Assembly (NCBI GenBank): GCA_023396365.1
Contig: JAEWWL010000069.1
Span: 1 to 26,842, forward strand
Source: Methanobacteriota archaeon
GTDB lineage: Archaea; Halobacteriota; Methanomicrobia; Methanomicrobiales; Methanomicrobiaceae
Length of the DNA: 26,842 nucleotides
Direction of reading: 5' to 3'
Shown: positions 1 through 8,846 of the stretch, piece after piece
Numbering within the stretch: position 1 is the stretch's first letter
Layout of the letters: the number at the start of each line of letters is the position of its first letter
The notes under the pieces: model-generated
What the model was told of the DNA's origin: nothing
Seen by the model: the letters and a program-made list of their open reading frames with translations, nothing else
Databases searched by the model: none
Program-made: the position numbers and the translations under genes

Positions 1-23
1 AATATTTTTCGTCAGCAAATCCT

Positions 24-135
24 ATAAACCATATGATGCTATATTTATGATGGTGACTTGGCATTTTTACAATGCTGCAATAATTTCATGAAAATGAAAA
101 ACCTGTTCATGCCCCGACAGCATCATATGGTTTAT
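24..135. repeat. 17-bp perfect inverted repeat upstream of mutS
   Basis: Bases 24-40 (ATAAACCATATGATGCT) are the exact reverse complement of 119-135, with 78 bases between the arms. Pairing stops at both ends of the arms. The space between is AT-rich and holds a short GCATT/AATGC stem (61-65 and 71-75). The pair could be the terminal repeats of a small non-autonomous element of about 112 bp, or a large hairpin or operator before mutS. No flanking target duplication is evident. No gene is seen in 1-208. Confidence 0.7.
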
Positions 136-208
136 CAGAATTTTTTTCAGGTGTTAAAGAATCAATCTCAAAACAATCATTTGCAATGGGAGCAAAGATA
201 ATAAAAGG

Positions 209-2851
209 ATGAGCAAAGAAGGACCAACACCCGCAATGAGGCAGTTTTACGAGATGAAGAAAAGATATCCCGGAACTGTTCTTTTTTTCCAGATGGGGGA
301 CTTCTATGAAACTTTTGGAGAAGATGCTGAAGTAGTTTCACGAGAACTTGAAATAACCCTCACATCAAGAGGAAGAGATTCAAATGGTGAAAAAATGCCT
401 CTTGCAGGTGTTCCTATTCATGCAGGGGAGATGTATATATCACGCCTTGTCCGCAAAGGCTACAGGGTTGCAGTCTGCGACCAGATTGAAGATCCAAAAA
501 AAGCAAAAGGAATTGTAAAACGTGACGTTGTCCGGATAATTACTCCCGGAACAATAATAGACTCGGGAATGCTTGGAAATTCAGGCCCTTCATATCTGAT
601 GTCTGTTTTTTACAACAAAAAAAGATCAGAATACGGAATTGCATTCTTAGACATCTCAACAGGAGAATTTTTTATCTCCTCATGTGATGCCTCGGCAGAC
701 TTTTCAGATATAAACTCAGAAATAGTAAAATACAGGCCCTCAGAATGCATTATTCCGGCAACATCTGAAAAAGAGCTTATTGATAACCTTAAATCATCAG
801 GAATTATCATAACTTCGTACTCTGATTCATCATTTGATTTCAATACTGCTGAAAAATATTTAAAAGAGCACTTCAAAGTTTCTTCACTTGAAGGCTATGG
901 GTGTCTGGGAATGGATTCATCAGTCTGCGCCGCAGGCGCCTGTCTTTCTTATGCCTGCGAAACCCAGATGACTGAGCTTTCTCACATTAAAGGTTTTTCA
1001 ACAAAAATCTCCTCAAAAAATCTAATCCTTGATGCAATTACTCTTCGAAATCTTGAGGTCCTTGAAAATATAAGGGAAAAGGGCATTGATACATCATTAT
1101 TCGGAATATTAAATGAGACAAAAACTCCAATGGGCAGCAGAATCCTGAGAAAATTTATTACAGCACCTCTAATTGACAAAGAAGAAATAGAAAAGCGGCT
1201 GGATGCAGTATCTTTTTTTTATTATCTTCCAATACTTCGTTCATCCATTCGCGACAGCCTTCATAAATTTTCAGATATTGAAAGAATCGCAGGCAGAATT
1301 TCTTATGGCAATGCAGGACCGCGTGATCTTGTAGCGCTTAAAAATTCTCTTGATAAAATAAAGGATATCAAAAATGCATTTGATCAGGTTCATGAATTAC
1401 CTGAATTCATAAAACATTCTCTTAAAAATATTGATGAAATGGAAGAGATTAACTCTCTTATCAGCCGTGCAGTCTGTGACGAACCTCCTCTTCTTGCAAG
1501 AGGCGGTGGGATAATTCGAAACGGATATGACGAGTCACTTGATGAGTTGAGGCATATCTCCGTTTCAGGAAAGGACTGGATAGCAGACTTTCAGCAGTCA
1601 GAGCGAGAAAGATCAGGGATAAAATCATTAAAAGTCGGATACAACAAAGTATTTGGCTATTATATTGAGGTAACAAAATCAAATATAAAACAGGTTCCTG
1701 ATGATTATATAAGAAAGCAGACTACTGCAAACGGTGAGAGATACACTATTTCAAAATTGCAGGAAAAAGAGTCTTTGATAACCAACGCAGAAGAAAAACT
1801 GACTGCTCTTGAATATGAACTCTATCAGGATCTTCTGGCAAAACTCAGGTGTCACGTTGATACTATGCAAAAAACTGCAAGAAACATCGGCCTTATCGAT
1901 GTTTACTGCAGCCTTGGTGCAATATCACATTCAAATAATTACATAAGGCCTGTTATAGAAAATTCAAAACGTCTGCTGATAAGCAGTGGAAGACATCCTG
2001 TTGTTGAAAGAAATCTTTATAGCAGCTTTGTTCCAAACGATGCCGAGCTTGATTCATCAGGAAATCAGATTTTAATAATCACGGGCGCCAACATGGCCGG
2101 AAAATCCACTTACATGCGTGAAGTGGCGCTCATTTGCATAATGGCGCAGATGGGATGCTTTGTGCCTGCTGACAGCGCTGTAATAGGAATTGTTGACAGA
2201 ATTTTTACAAGGGTTGGTGCTTTTGATGATCTCTCAAGCGGTCAGAGCACATTTATGGTGGAGATGCTTGAACTTGCAAATATTCTCAATAATGTAACCG
2301 ACAGAAGTCTTGTTATCCTTGATGAGATTGGAAGAGGAACAAGCACACTTGACGGATTTTCAATAGCAAAGGCTGTGCTTGAATTTCTTCATGGAAAAGG
2401 CAGTGAAGGTCCAAGGACACTTTTTGCAACACATTTTCATGAAATGGTGGATATTGAGGCAGATTTAAAGAGGGTTAAAAATTATCATTTTGCTGTCAGG
2501 GAAACCGGTGATGATGTTGTCTTCCTTCGAAAGCTGATCCCGGGTGCAACTGACAGGAGTTATGGTATTCATGTTGCAAGGCTTGCAGGAATTCCAAAAA
2601 AAGTCATTTCAAGATCAGAAGCGATATTAAAAGATGAGCAGAGCAGACAGTACACAGAGGAGAAGGGCAAAAAAATGCCGCGCTACACCCAGCTTCTTCT
2701 GCTTGACAGTCCCGGGCCGGTATCTTCACCTAAAAAGGAAGAGCCGGTTCTTAAAAAGATAAAGGATTTGGATCCTGATTCAATGAGTCCAAGAGAAGCT
2801 CTTGCATATCTGTATGAAATAAAAAACGAATTAGGAGCTGAAGGCAAATGA
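209..2851 (+). CDS. mutS: DNA mismatch repair protein MutS
   Basis: This cytoplasmic ATPase binds mismatches and small loops and recruits MutL. The 880-residue protein has the usual bacterial MutS1 length and order: an N-terminal mismatch-recognition domain with the F32-Y33-E34 reading motif in MGDFYETF, connector, core and clamp regions, then the ABC-type ATPase. Walker A TGANMAGKST starts at residue 625, and Walker B (VILDEIGRGTST) has D705 and E706. A C-terminal helical tail (SPREALAYLYEIKNELG) matches the MutS dimer/tetramer region. The ATG at 209 fits the family N-terminus; AAAAGG lies only 2 bases before it, so the ribosome site is weak. The stop overlaps the mutL start. It is a bacterial-type protein in an archaeal genome, so old transfer from bacteria is likely. 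Confidence 0.97.
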   Translation: MSKEGPTPAMRQFYEMKKRYPGTVLFFQMGDFYETFGEDAEVVSRELEITLTSRGRDSNGEKMPLAGVPIHAGEMYISRLVRKGYRVAVCDQIEDPKKAKGIVKRDVVRIITPGTIIDSGMLGNSGPSYLMSVFYNKKRSEYGIAFLDISTGEFFISSCDASADFSDINSEIVKYRPSECIIPATSEKELIDNLKSSGIIITSYSDSSFDFNTAEKYLKEHFKVSSLEGYGCLGMDSSVCAAGACLSYACETQMTELSHIKGFSTKISSKNLILDAITLRNLEVLENIREKGIDTSLFGILNETKTPMGSRILRKFITAPLIDKEEIEKRLDAVSFFYYLPILRSSIRDSLHKFSDIERIAGRISYGNAGPRDLVALKNSLDKIKDIKNAFDQVHELPEFIKHSLKNIDEMEEINSLISRAVCDEPPLLARGGGIIRNGYDESLDELRHISVSGKDWIADFQQSERERSGIKSLKVGYNKVFGYYIEVTKSNIKQVPDDYIRKQTTANGERYTISKLQEKESLITNAEEKLTALEYELYQDLLAKLRCHVDTMQKTARNIGLIDVYCSLGAISHSNNYIRPVIENSKRLLISSGRHPVVERNLYSSFVPNDAELDSSGNQILIITGANMAGKSTYMREVALICIMAQMGCFVPADSAVIGIVDRIFTRVGAFDDLSSGQSTFMVEMLELANILNNVTDRSLVILDEIGRGTSTLDGFSIAKAVLEFLHGKGSEGPRTLFATHFHEMVDIEADLKRVKNYHFAVRETGDDVVFLRKLIPGATDRSYGIHVARLAGIPKKVISRSEAILKDEQSRQYTEEKGKKMPRYTQLLLLDSPGPVSSPKKEEPVLKKIKDLDPDSMSPREALAYLYEIKNELGAEGK

Positions 2852-4686
2852 TGCCGGATTTAAAAATCAGGCAGATACATATTCTGGATGATGCGACAAT
2901 AAATAAAATCGCCGCCGGAGAGGTTGTCGAAAGGCCTGCATCTGTTGTAAAAGAGCTTATCGAAAACTCACTTGATTCAGGTGCATCTTCTGTAAAGATA
3001 GACATAGGTTCTGACTCAGAAGGTATTTTCAGAATAAGGGTTGTCGACAACGGGTGCGGAATGAACTATGACTCTGCAGTTCTTTCAATAAAGCGTCACG
3101 CAACAAGCAAATTAAATGATGCATCCGATCTTTTAAAAATTCAGACAATGGGATTTCGCGGAGAAGCACTCGCAAGCATTGCAGGCGTCTCAAAATTTAC
3201 TCTTATAACAAAGGTTAATTCTCCTGATGTACTGTCCGGGACAAAGATTGTTGTTGAAGGGGGGATTATAATTGATATAAGTGAAACAGGCTCGCCTGAT
3301 GGAACGACTGTTCTTGTGGAGAATTTATTTTTCAATGTTCCTGCAAGAAAGAAATTTTTAAAATCCAGGCAGACTGAATTCAATCATATCTTTTCTGTTA
3401 TTGAACAGACTGCCATTGCAAATCCTTGTGTTTCATTTCAGCTCACACATAACGGAAAGGAAAAACTCTCTGCTATAAAAACTGAAAAATTAGAGGAGAC
3501 TGTATCATATATATATGGCAGTGATGTTTCAAAAAGCCTCTATAATGTACATTCATTATCTCCTTTTATGAGGATAGATGGTCTTTGTTCAGACCAGAGT
3601 CTTAATTATCCCAATTCAAAACAGATTTTTATATCCATCAACAGCCGCCCGGTATCATCCCCTGTGATAATAAGGGCAGTCAAATCAGGCTATGGCACTC
3701 TTCTTCCAAAAGATCGTTACCCTGCCGCATTTTTAAATCTTAAAATTGACAAAAGCCTTGTTGATGTAAATGTTCATCCTGCAAAAAGAGAGGTAAGACT
3801 TTCAAGAGAAAAAGAAATTTTCTCAGAGATAATTTCAGCAGTTCGTGATGCAGTAAACTCCGGGAATAGTCAGCCGGGAAGCAATGCTGCATCTGAAAAT
3901 AAAACGGAGGTTTCATACAGCTGTGAGAACGCACAAAAACCGCTATTTTGTGTTGAATCAGAATCTGTTTCATATGAGGCAAAGCATCCTTGTGTGAATA
4001 CAGAAGCACCGGCCAAATCATTGTATCATCCACGTTTTACTGCAACCGACAGTCAGTTGAGACTTACTGAAAATTTTGATGAAAACGGCACTGATTCAAA
4101 ACTTCCTCCGATGGAGGTAATTGGCCAGTTTGATTCTTCATATATCATTGCAAGAATGAAGGGCGGCAAAGAAGATGAGCTGGTAATAATTGACCAGCAT
4201 GCGGCTCATGAAAGAATTCTGTATGATCAGGTTGTAAAAATCAGGGATTCCGGAAGAAAGTCGCAGGAACTGCTTGTGCCTGCAGTATTGTCTTTAAAAA
4301 CGCGTGAAGCAGAAATTTTGTCATCGGGTCTTTCATTCTTTGCAGATGAAGGTTTTATAATTGAAGAATTTGGTATAAACACTTTTGCTGTAAGAACTGT
4401 TCCGATGGTCCTTGGAAAAAGAATCGGAACAGAAGTAATAAAAGATATTATTTCTGACCTGATGGATGAAAATTTAAAGTCAATAGAGGCGAAGAAGGAA
4501 AAAATTACAACAACTATTGCCTGCCGGGCTGCAATCAAGGCCGGAGCATCAATGACTCAGGAACAGATGAATCGTCTAATAAACCAGCTTTCAAGAACAG
4601 AAACTCCATTTACCTGCCCTCACGGAAGGCCTACAATGCTTGTTTTCTCACGCTCAAAGCTTGACTCTCTTTTTTTAAGAAGCTGA
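2848..4686 (+). CDS. mutL: DNA mismatch repair protein MutL, endonuclease type
   Basis: MutL couples mismatch recognition by MutS to strand incision and excision. The 612-residue protein starts with a GHKL ATPase: KIAAGEVVERPASVVKEL, then DNGCGM and GFRGEALASI. A low-conservation linker (about 340-415) follows, then the C-terminal dimerisation/endonuclease domain. The nuclease motif is D449-QHA-AH-E455-RILY-D460, so the last acidic residue of DQHA(X)2E(X)4E is Asp instead of Glu. The supporting A558-C559-R560 and C590-PHGRP motifs are present. This is the type found in organisms without MutH, where MutL nicks DNA itself. The start overlaps the mutS stop (ATGATG; 4-base ATGA overlap), showing translational coupling. 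The ATG two residues on (MPDLK has none) is not an alternative; the second codon ATG is possible. Confidence 0.97.
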   Translation: MMPDLKIRQIHILDDATINKIAAGEVVERPASVVKELIENSLDSGASSVKIDIGSDSEGIFRIRVVDNGCGMNYDSAVLSIKRHATSKLNDASDLLKIQTMGFRGEALASIAGVSKFTLITKVNSPDVLSGTKIVVEGGIIIDISETGSPDGTTVLVENLFFNVPARKKFLKSRQTEFNHIFSVIEQTAIANPCVSFQLTHNGKEKLSAIKTEKLEETVSYIYGSDVSKSLYNVHSLSPFMRIDGLCSDQSLNYPNSKQIFISINSRPVSSPVIIRAVKSGYGTLLPKDRYPAAFLNLKIDKSLVDVNVHPAKREVRLSREKEIFSEIISAVRDAVNSGNSQPGSNAASENKTEVSYSCENAQKPLFCVESESVSYEAKHPCVNTEAPAKSLYHPRFTATDSQLRLTENFDENGTDSKLPPMEVIGQFDSSYIIARMKGGKEDELVIIDQHAAHERILYDQVVKIRDSGRKSQELLVPAVLSLKTREAEILSSGLSFFADEGFIIEEFGINTFAVRTVPMVLGKRIGTEVIKDIISDLMDENLKSIEAKKEKITTTIACRAAIKAGASMTQEQMNRLINQLSRTETPFTCPHGRPTMLVFSRSKLDSLFLRS

Positions 4687-4697
4687 AAAAATTAATA

Positions 4698-4704
4698 TTT
4701 TTTT
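4698..4704 (+). terminator. Oligo-T terminator candidate after mutL
   Basis: A run of seven T lies 12 bases after the mutL stop in an AT-rich stretch. Archaeal RNA polymerase terminates at such non-template T tracts. The run touches the end of the convergent DUF308 gene, so the two transcripts are likely to meet here. Confidence 0.4.
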
Positions 4705-5265
4705 AAGAGCTGAGTCTGCCCTGAACCATAAATCCGGTAATAATGCTTACAATACCCATCGCTGCAGCAAACAATCCAATAACCTGAACTATTAGTATTG
4801 TGCCAGTGAACGGAAACAATGCAAGAACTATTGCCAGTGCAACTGCAATGATACCTGATGCTGCCAGAAGAAGACGGTACCATCCGTTTTCTTTCTCTGC
4901 TGTAAGGCCAAGCCAGAGGTCACCAAGGCCTGTTAAGAGTGCCCAGAGTATGATGAAAATTGCTATTGTAAGCCAAAGAATTATTATGTTCAGTACTGCA
5001 AGAATTCCAATCAAAAGACCTATTAATCCTGATATCACCAGTAGTGCCCTTGATTTTGACTCATCTTTTTTCACAACACCCTTGATTATAGTAGAAATGC
5101 TGTATAGAATTATCAGTGCACCGACAAAATATGCAAAAACATCAACAACAACCGGAGCCCTGTGAATGCGATTCCACCAAATATAATTGAAATAAGCCCC
5201 TGAAGAAGGAAAACCCACCAGTTGACAGGTGAAAATTCACTCCTGATAATCACTACTTCGTCCAT
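4703..5265 (-). pseudogene. DUF308/HdeD-like membrane protein, frameshifted
   Basis: The body (from about 5161 down to the stop at 4703) is a multi-helix membrane protein of the DUF308/HdeD type, with about five hydrophobic segments and AYFVGALIILYSI followed by an acidic/basic loop KKDESKSR. Its proper N-terminus lies in another frame. From the ATG at 5265 one reads MDEVVIIRSEFSPVNWWVF, then a first hydrophobic helix LLQGLISIIFGGIAF, up to ACA at 5163-5161. That frame then runs to a stop within 16 codons, while the family pattern resumes in the frame of AGG-GCT-CCG at 5161 (RAPVVVDVF). One base seems to be missing near 5160-5164. No slippery heptamer is seen. It is either a recent mutation or a sequence error. 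HdeD was named for acid resistance in enterics; the archaeal role is unknown. Confidence 0.75.
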
Positions 5266-5293
5266 AAAAACCTATTTTAATTCTCCTGATTTA

Positions 5294-5304
5294 TTATATA
5301 TAAA
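5294..5304 (-). promoter_or_regulatory. TATA box candidate for the DUF308 gene
   Basis: On the minus strand TTTATATATAA lies about 30 bases before the ATG at 5265, giving a start of transcription close to the start codon. AGGAG lies between them. It suggests the broken gene kept its promoter. The rest of 5266-5442 (177 bases) is AT-rich and shows no gene. Confidence 0.4.
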
Positions 5305-5442
5305 ATTATTGCAGGATTATTAGAAAAATTGTTTATTTATGTTTTATTGCCAATCAACAAAAAAATATCTGATTAAATGTTTTGAAGAATATTTGATAAA
5401 ATAATAAGACTAAAATTAAGATACACATTTTTTTGTATCCTC

Positions 5443-6009
5443 TTATAATCTGCACATATCAAAAATGATTCTCATAACAAAGAGCTTTTCATCTTCAACC
5501 TGCTCTTCTGCAATTATATATGAGATAAATCCTGTTTTGGACAGGTATGCAGATACCTCATCAGTTCCGGTAAGGGATGATATCAAAAGAAGGCATCTTC
5601 CCGATTTGGACATAACACTGCCGAGCATGTCGATGAACCTTTCAATTGTAAAACGTCCGTTTGGCCCTCCGTCAAGTGCATATTCAAGCCAGTCGTTGAT
5701 TCTCTCCTCAGGAGCGGTTGGAAGATATGGGGGATTAAAAAGTACAAGATCAAATTTTTTGCTCAGGCATGACATAAGATCAGATCTTATCACCTCAACC
5801 CCGTAATTTTTAGCAGCTCTGCATGCATGAGGGTTTATATCAACTGCAATTGTTTTGGCTGATATTTCATTCATGGCTTTTGCAATAAATCCGCTTCCGG
5901 TGCCTATCTCCAGTATGCTGTCTATTGGCTTTGCTTCTTTTAAAGCGCACTTTAGCAAAAGGAATGTATCCTCTTCAGGCTGGTAGACCTGTGAATAAAA
6001 TTCTGGCAT
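5443..6009 (-). CDS. HemK2/PrmC-type class I methyltransferase
   Basis: An SAM-dependent methyltransferase of 188 residues. The SAM motif EIGTGSGFIA spans 34-43, the acidic ribose-binding residue is in AVDINP (57), and the catalytic N92-PPY motif follows. NPPY is the signature of enzymes that methylate amide nitrogens such as release-factor glutamine (HemK2/Mtq2, PrmC) or exocyclic amines of bases. In archaea the short form without an N-terminal helical domain acts with a Trm112-like partner on the GGQ glutamine of aRF1, and this length and the N-terminal YQPEEDTFLLL fit that group. Substrate is inferred. The ATG has GAGG five bases upstream. The gene stands alone between the DUF308 gene (same strand) and the divergent ATPase. 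Confidence 0.85.
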   Translation of the reverse strand: MPEFYSQVYQPEEDTFLLLKCALKEAKPIDSILEIGTGSGFIAKAMNEISAKTIAVDINPHACRAAKNYGVEVIRSDLMSCLSKKFDLVLFNPPYLPTAPEERINDWLEYALDGGPNGRFTIERFIDMLGSVMSKSGRCLLLISSLTGTDEVSAYLSKTGFISYIIAEEQVEDEKLFVMRIIFDMCRL

Positions 6010-6192
6010 TTTTCCTCAATATTATATAATCTGAAATTTTCATATTTTGATTTATTTCCCAAAATATTATTTGCTTTTTTGTGTGGGCATTGCATTAATA
6101 CTCTAATTTTTAATTGTATATCGTTTTTGGGCTGAAATAGTGTTTTATTTAGGCATTATTTTTATTTATTTTATTCTTATGTAAACAAATAT

Positions 6193-6202
6193 TCTTAAAA
6201 GC
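6193..6202 (+). promoter_or_regulatory. TATA-like element before the HerA-like ATPase gene
   Basis: TCTTAAAAGC lies about 33 bases before the ATG at 6235, and GGGGT at 6220-6224 can serve as ribosome site about 10 bases before it. The whole 6010-6234 gap (225 bases) separates divergent genes. On the minus strand TTATATAAT near 6019-6029 is a second TATA-like sequence, for the methyltransferase. No gene is seen there. Confidence 0.3.
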
Positions 6203-6234
6203 TTTAGAATCCAAATATCGGGGTAAGAGAATAT

Positions 6235-8049
6235 ATGGAGCTTAAAATAGGAAAAGTAGGGGGCCGGGATTTTTACGTCGATGCACAGGAGCTTGTTACC
6301 GGAAGAACCTGTATTATTGCCCAGTCCGGAGCGGGAAAAAGCTGGAGTATTGCCGTTTTATGTGAAAAAATGTGCAGAAACGGAATTGGCTTCTGTCTTA
6401 TTGATACAGAAGGTGAGTATTATTCCTTAAAGGAAAAATTCAGCAATATCTGGTGGATTGGCGCCGAGGGTGGTGATTCCGAGTGTGACGGCATAACAAT
6501 GGATTATGATATAGAGAAAGTAAACATCCAGCATATTCTCCAGAGGGCTGTATCAGAAAGCAGACCTGTAATTTATGATGTATCTGAAGTGGATATGATT
6601 CCACGCGTTACCAAAATGGTTCATGCTCTATATGATGTTGCGACAGATCAGAGAAAGCCTTACCTTCTTATAGTTGAGGAGGCTGACAAATTCATTCCGC
6701 AGGCCAAGGAATCCATCAAAAAGATTGAGGAGATCTCAAGAAGGGGAAGAAAAAGAGGCCTTGGGCTTATGGTTGCAACACAAAGGCCTGCTATTGTTAC
6801 AAAAAATGTTTTGTCACAGTGCAACAATCAGATAATCGGAAAACTCTCAATTGAAAACGATTTAAAAGCTGTCGGTCTTTTTTTCAGTTCAAAGCAGGAA
6901 GTTGAGGAATTGACAACACTAAATCCCGGTGATTTTTTTGTTATGGGAAATCTCACGAATGAAAAGACAAAAATGAGATTTGGAAGACGTGAAACACAGC
7001 ACCGTGGTCTGACACCTATTCTTGAATACCGTGAGATATCCAAACTTGAAGAACCACTTGAGGATGCGGATTTGGATGGAGATTCTGATGAAGAAGAAAT
7101 AATCTGCACAGATGATGATTTTGAGGAATCAGAAGATTCAATTGAATTCATCCCGGATAATGACTCAGCAGAAGAGTCAGAGGAAAAATCACTGGCAGTC
7201 TCTGATCCTATATTAATTGAAGCGGAAACCAAAAAAGCTCCTGCCAAAAAAACCATTACAAAGGCCAAAGCAGCCCCGAGGAAAATAAAATCTGTTGTTG
7301 CGGAAAGAATAAAAAAAGAGGCAGTCTTGCCTGCAATTGCAAGGGATGAGGCTTTAGAGATTGCACTTGGCAGAATAAGAAAGAAAAGACTCGGGTTTGG
7401 ATCTGATGAGAAGCTTCTGTCAGCTGAACTCATTTATATTCCGCTTATAAAAATATCTGTCAGGTATATTGGCGGAATGCTTAAAAAATCTACAAAAAAA
7501 TCTTCGTATCTTATTGACGGACGAAACGGAATGTGTGTTGAGTTGTCTTCCGGGCTTAAATTCAAACCCTGTTTTTCAGAATATGTCGGCCTTGATGAAT
7601 CATCGGTAATTATTCTTAACAGCATGTCATTAAGAGGGGAGACTTCTGCAGAGATTGAGGCAATTACTAAACTTGACAAAAAAACAGTTGAGAAATCAAT
7701 TACAGGTCTTGAGAATAAAAAAATGATAACGCAGTCTGAAGCACTTGGTGAATCAGGAAAACCTGTATATGTCCCTCTTGTTTCACATACACTTCCTTCA
7801 ATTAAGACCCGTGATTTTGAGATGAATCTTAGAATGGGCCCGCTTGAGGACGGATATACTGATAAAATAACCGTTGATGAGAATGATATAAGGACTATTA
7901 TCAAGGTAATGGAGCCTACATCAGAGATAACAGGCTTTAATTCATTTTACTATCCGGTATTTGGGATAGAAATCGCCTGTGGTCATGAGGAAAGAACAGT
8001 TTTTATAGACGCTGTGACAGGAAAAGAAGTAGTATTCCCTGAGAAATAA
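6235..8049 (+). CDS. HerA/DUF87-like ATPase with charged linker and unassigned C-terminal region
   Basis: A 604-residue protein. Residues 1-265 form a DUF87/HerA-like (FtsK-HerA superfamily) ATPase: Walker A A29-QSGAGKSW, Walker B YLLIVEEADKF (143-153), an arginine-rich helix EEISRRGRKRGLGLMVATQRP, and sensor-like NQIIGKL. HerA-family ATPases form hexamers that pump or remodel DNA. Residues 275-320 are strikingly acidic, and 330-352 are rich in Lys and Ala (APAKKTITKAKAAPRK). Residues 360-604 form a further globular part, with a probable winged-helix-like segment (SLRGETSAEIEAITKLDKKT near 463-484). I do not recognise this part as a named family. There is no NurA nuclease gene next to it, so it is probably not the canonical HerA of the HerA-NurA pair. 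Its role is unknown; DNA-associated work is inferred from the ATPase alone. Confidence 0.85.
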   Translation: MELKIGKVGGRDFYVDAQELVTGRTCIIAQSGAGKSWSIAVLCEKMCRNGIGFCLIDTEGEYYSLKEKFSNIWWIGAEGGDSECDGITMDYDIEKVNIQHILQRAVSESRPVIYDVSEVDMIPRVTKMVHALYDVATDQRKPYLLIVEEADKFIPQAKESIKKIEEISRRGRKRGLGLMVATQRPAIVTKNVLSQCNNQIIGKLSIENDLKAVGLFFSSKQEVEELTTLNPGDFFVMGNLTNEKTKMRFGRRETQHRGLTPILEYREISKLEEPLEDADLDGDSDEEEIICTDDDFEESEDSIEFIPDNDSAEESEEKSLAVSDPILIEAETKKAPAKKTITKAKAAPRKIKSVVAERIKKEAVLPAIARDEALEIALGRIRKKRLGFGSDEKLLSAELIYIPLIKISVRYIGGMLKKSTKKSSYLIDGRNGMCVELSSGLKFKPCFSEYVGLDESSVIILNSMSLRGETSAEIEAITKLDKKTVEKSITGLENKKMITQSEALGESGKPVYVPLVSHTLPSIKTRDFEMNLRMGPLEDGYTDKITVDENDIRTIIKVMEPTSEITGFNSFYYPVFGIEIACGHEERTVFIDAVTGKEVVFPEK

Positions 8050-8078
8050 ATAAAATTCCCTGAAAGATTAAAAATAAA

Positions 8079-8846
8079 TTAAATGCTGTTTGAAAGAATC
8101 GAAAACTCTTCAAGTGTCAGTTCTTCCGGACGCTTCTTTAAAATTTCTTCTCTGTTTTTATTCAGAATTTTTTCAGCATTCCCCTCTCCGATTATTCCTG
8201 ATGATATTTTAAGAGCTTTTTTTATTGTTTTTCTCCTGTGTGAGAAAAGCTCACGCACAAGAATGGAATAGAATTTTTTGTCATTTATCGGATAGGTAAG
8301 CTCTTTTTTTGGTGTAATTTTTACAACCCATGAATCAACCTCCGGCGGCGGGGAAAATGACTCGGGCTTCAGCTCCAAAAGCGGCATTACCTTTGCATAG
8401 GTCTGGACCATTATTGAAAGCCTCCCGCATTTTGGTGTTCCCGGAAGAGCTATCATTCTTTCTGCAAATTCCTTCTGGTACATAAGAACGGCCTCCAAAA
8501 AACCTGTTTCAATAAGTCGGAATGTAATTTTGGAAGATGCAGAATAGGGAAGATTTGCAACAACTTTTTCAAACGGAGGTATTTCACACCTGATAGCATC
8601 ACCGTGAATCAGCACAAGCTGACCTGAATTAATTTCACACTGAAAAAGGGAATTCAGATGAGGGATAAGCATGCTGTCAAGTTCAACGGCAATTACTTTT
8701 GCACCCTTATCCAGAAGAGCCCGTGTAAGAACACCTCTCCCCGGGCCGATTTCAAGAACATTATATCCTTTTACATCGCAAAATCCTGAGATTTTTTGGA
8801 CTGCATTATAATCGGAAAGAAAATGCTGGTCGTGGGGAGCTCTCAT
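8079..8846 (-). CDS. ksgA: 16S rRNA dimethyladenosine transferase KsgA/Dim1
   Basis: KsgA/Dim1 dimethylates two adjacent adenosines in the 3' terminal hairpin of 16S rRNA, a late step of small-subunit assembly. The 255-residue protein has the full family pattern: N-terminal DQHFLSD, SAM motif E32-IGPGRGVLT, AVELD for the ribose, DAIR, and the catalytic N98-LPY. The C-terminal helical domain includes LFSHRRKTIKKAL, typical of the family. It is the last gene of the long minus-strand run. Its ATG overlaps the stop of the DUF655 gene by 4 bases. It converges on the HerA-like gene with 29 bases between stops. Confidence 0.96.
   Translation of the reverse strand: MRAPHDQHFLSDYNAVQKISGFCDVKGYNVLEIGPGRGVLTRALLDKGAKVIAVELDSMLIPHLNSLFQCEINSGQLVLIHGDAIRCEIPPFEKVVANLPYSASSKITFRLIETGFLEAVLMYQKEFAERMIALPGTPKCGRLSIMVQTYAKVMPLLELKPESFSPPPEVDSWVVKITPKKELTYPINDKKFYSILVRELFSHRRKTIKKALKISSGIIGEGNAEKILNKNREEILKKRPEELTLEEFSILSNSI

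Noticed and set aside
5155..5170. Programmed frameshift in the DUF308 gene
   Set aside because: No slippery heptamer or following pseudoknot is visible; a base loss or sequence error is simpler.
4703..5218. DUF308 gene read as intact from a start near 5218
   Set aside because: The first 20 residues (FPSSGAYFNYIWWN) do not resemble the family, while a fitting N-terminus with a promoter is in another frame from 5265.
6828..7433. 201-codon open frame on the minus strand within the HerA-like gene
   Set aside because: It is the antisense of the acidic and Lys-rich linker, giving a Ser/Phe-rich low-complexity product with no ribosome site. The plus-strand gene has clear Walker motifs.
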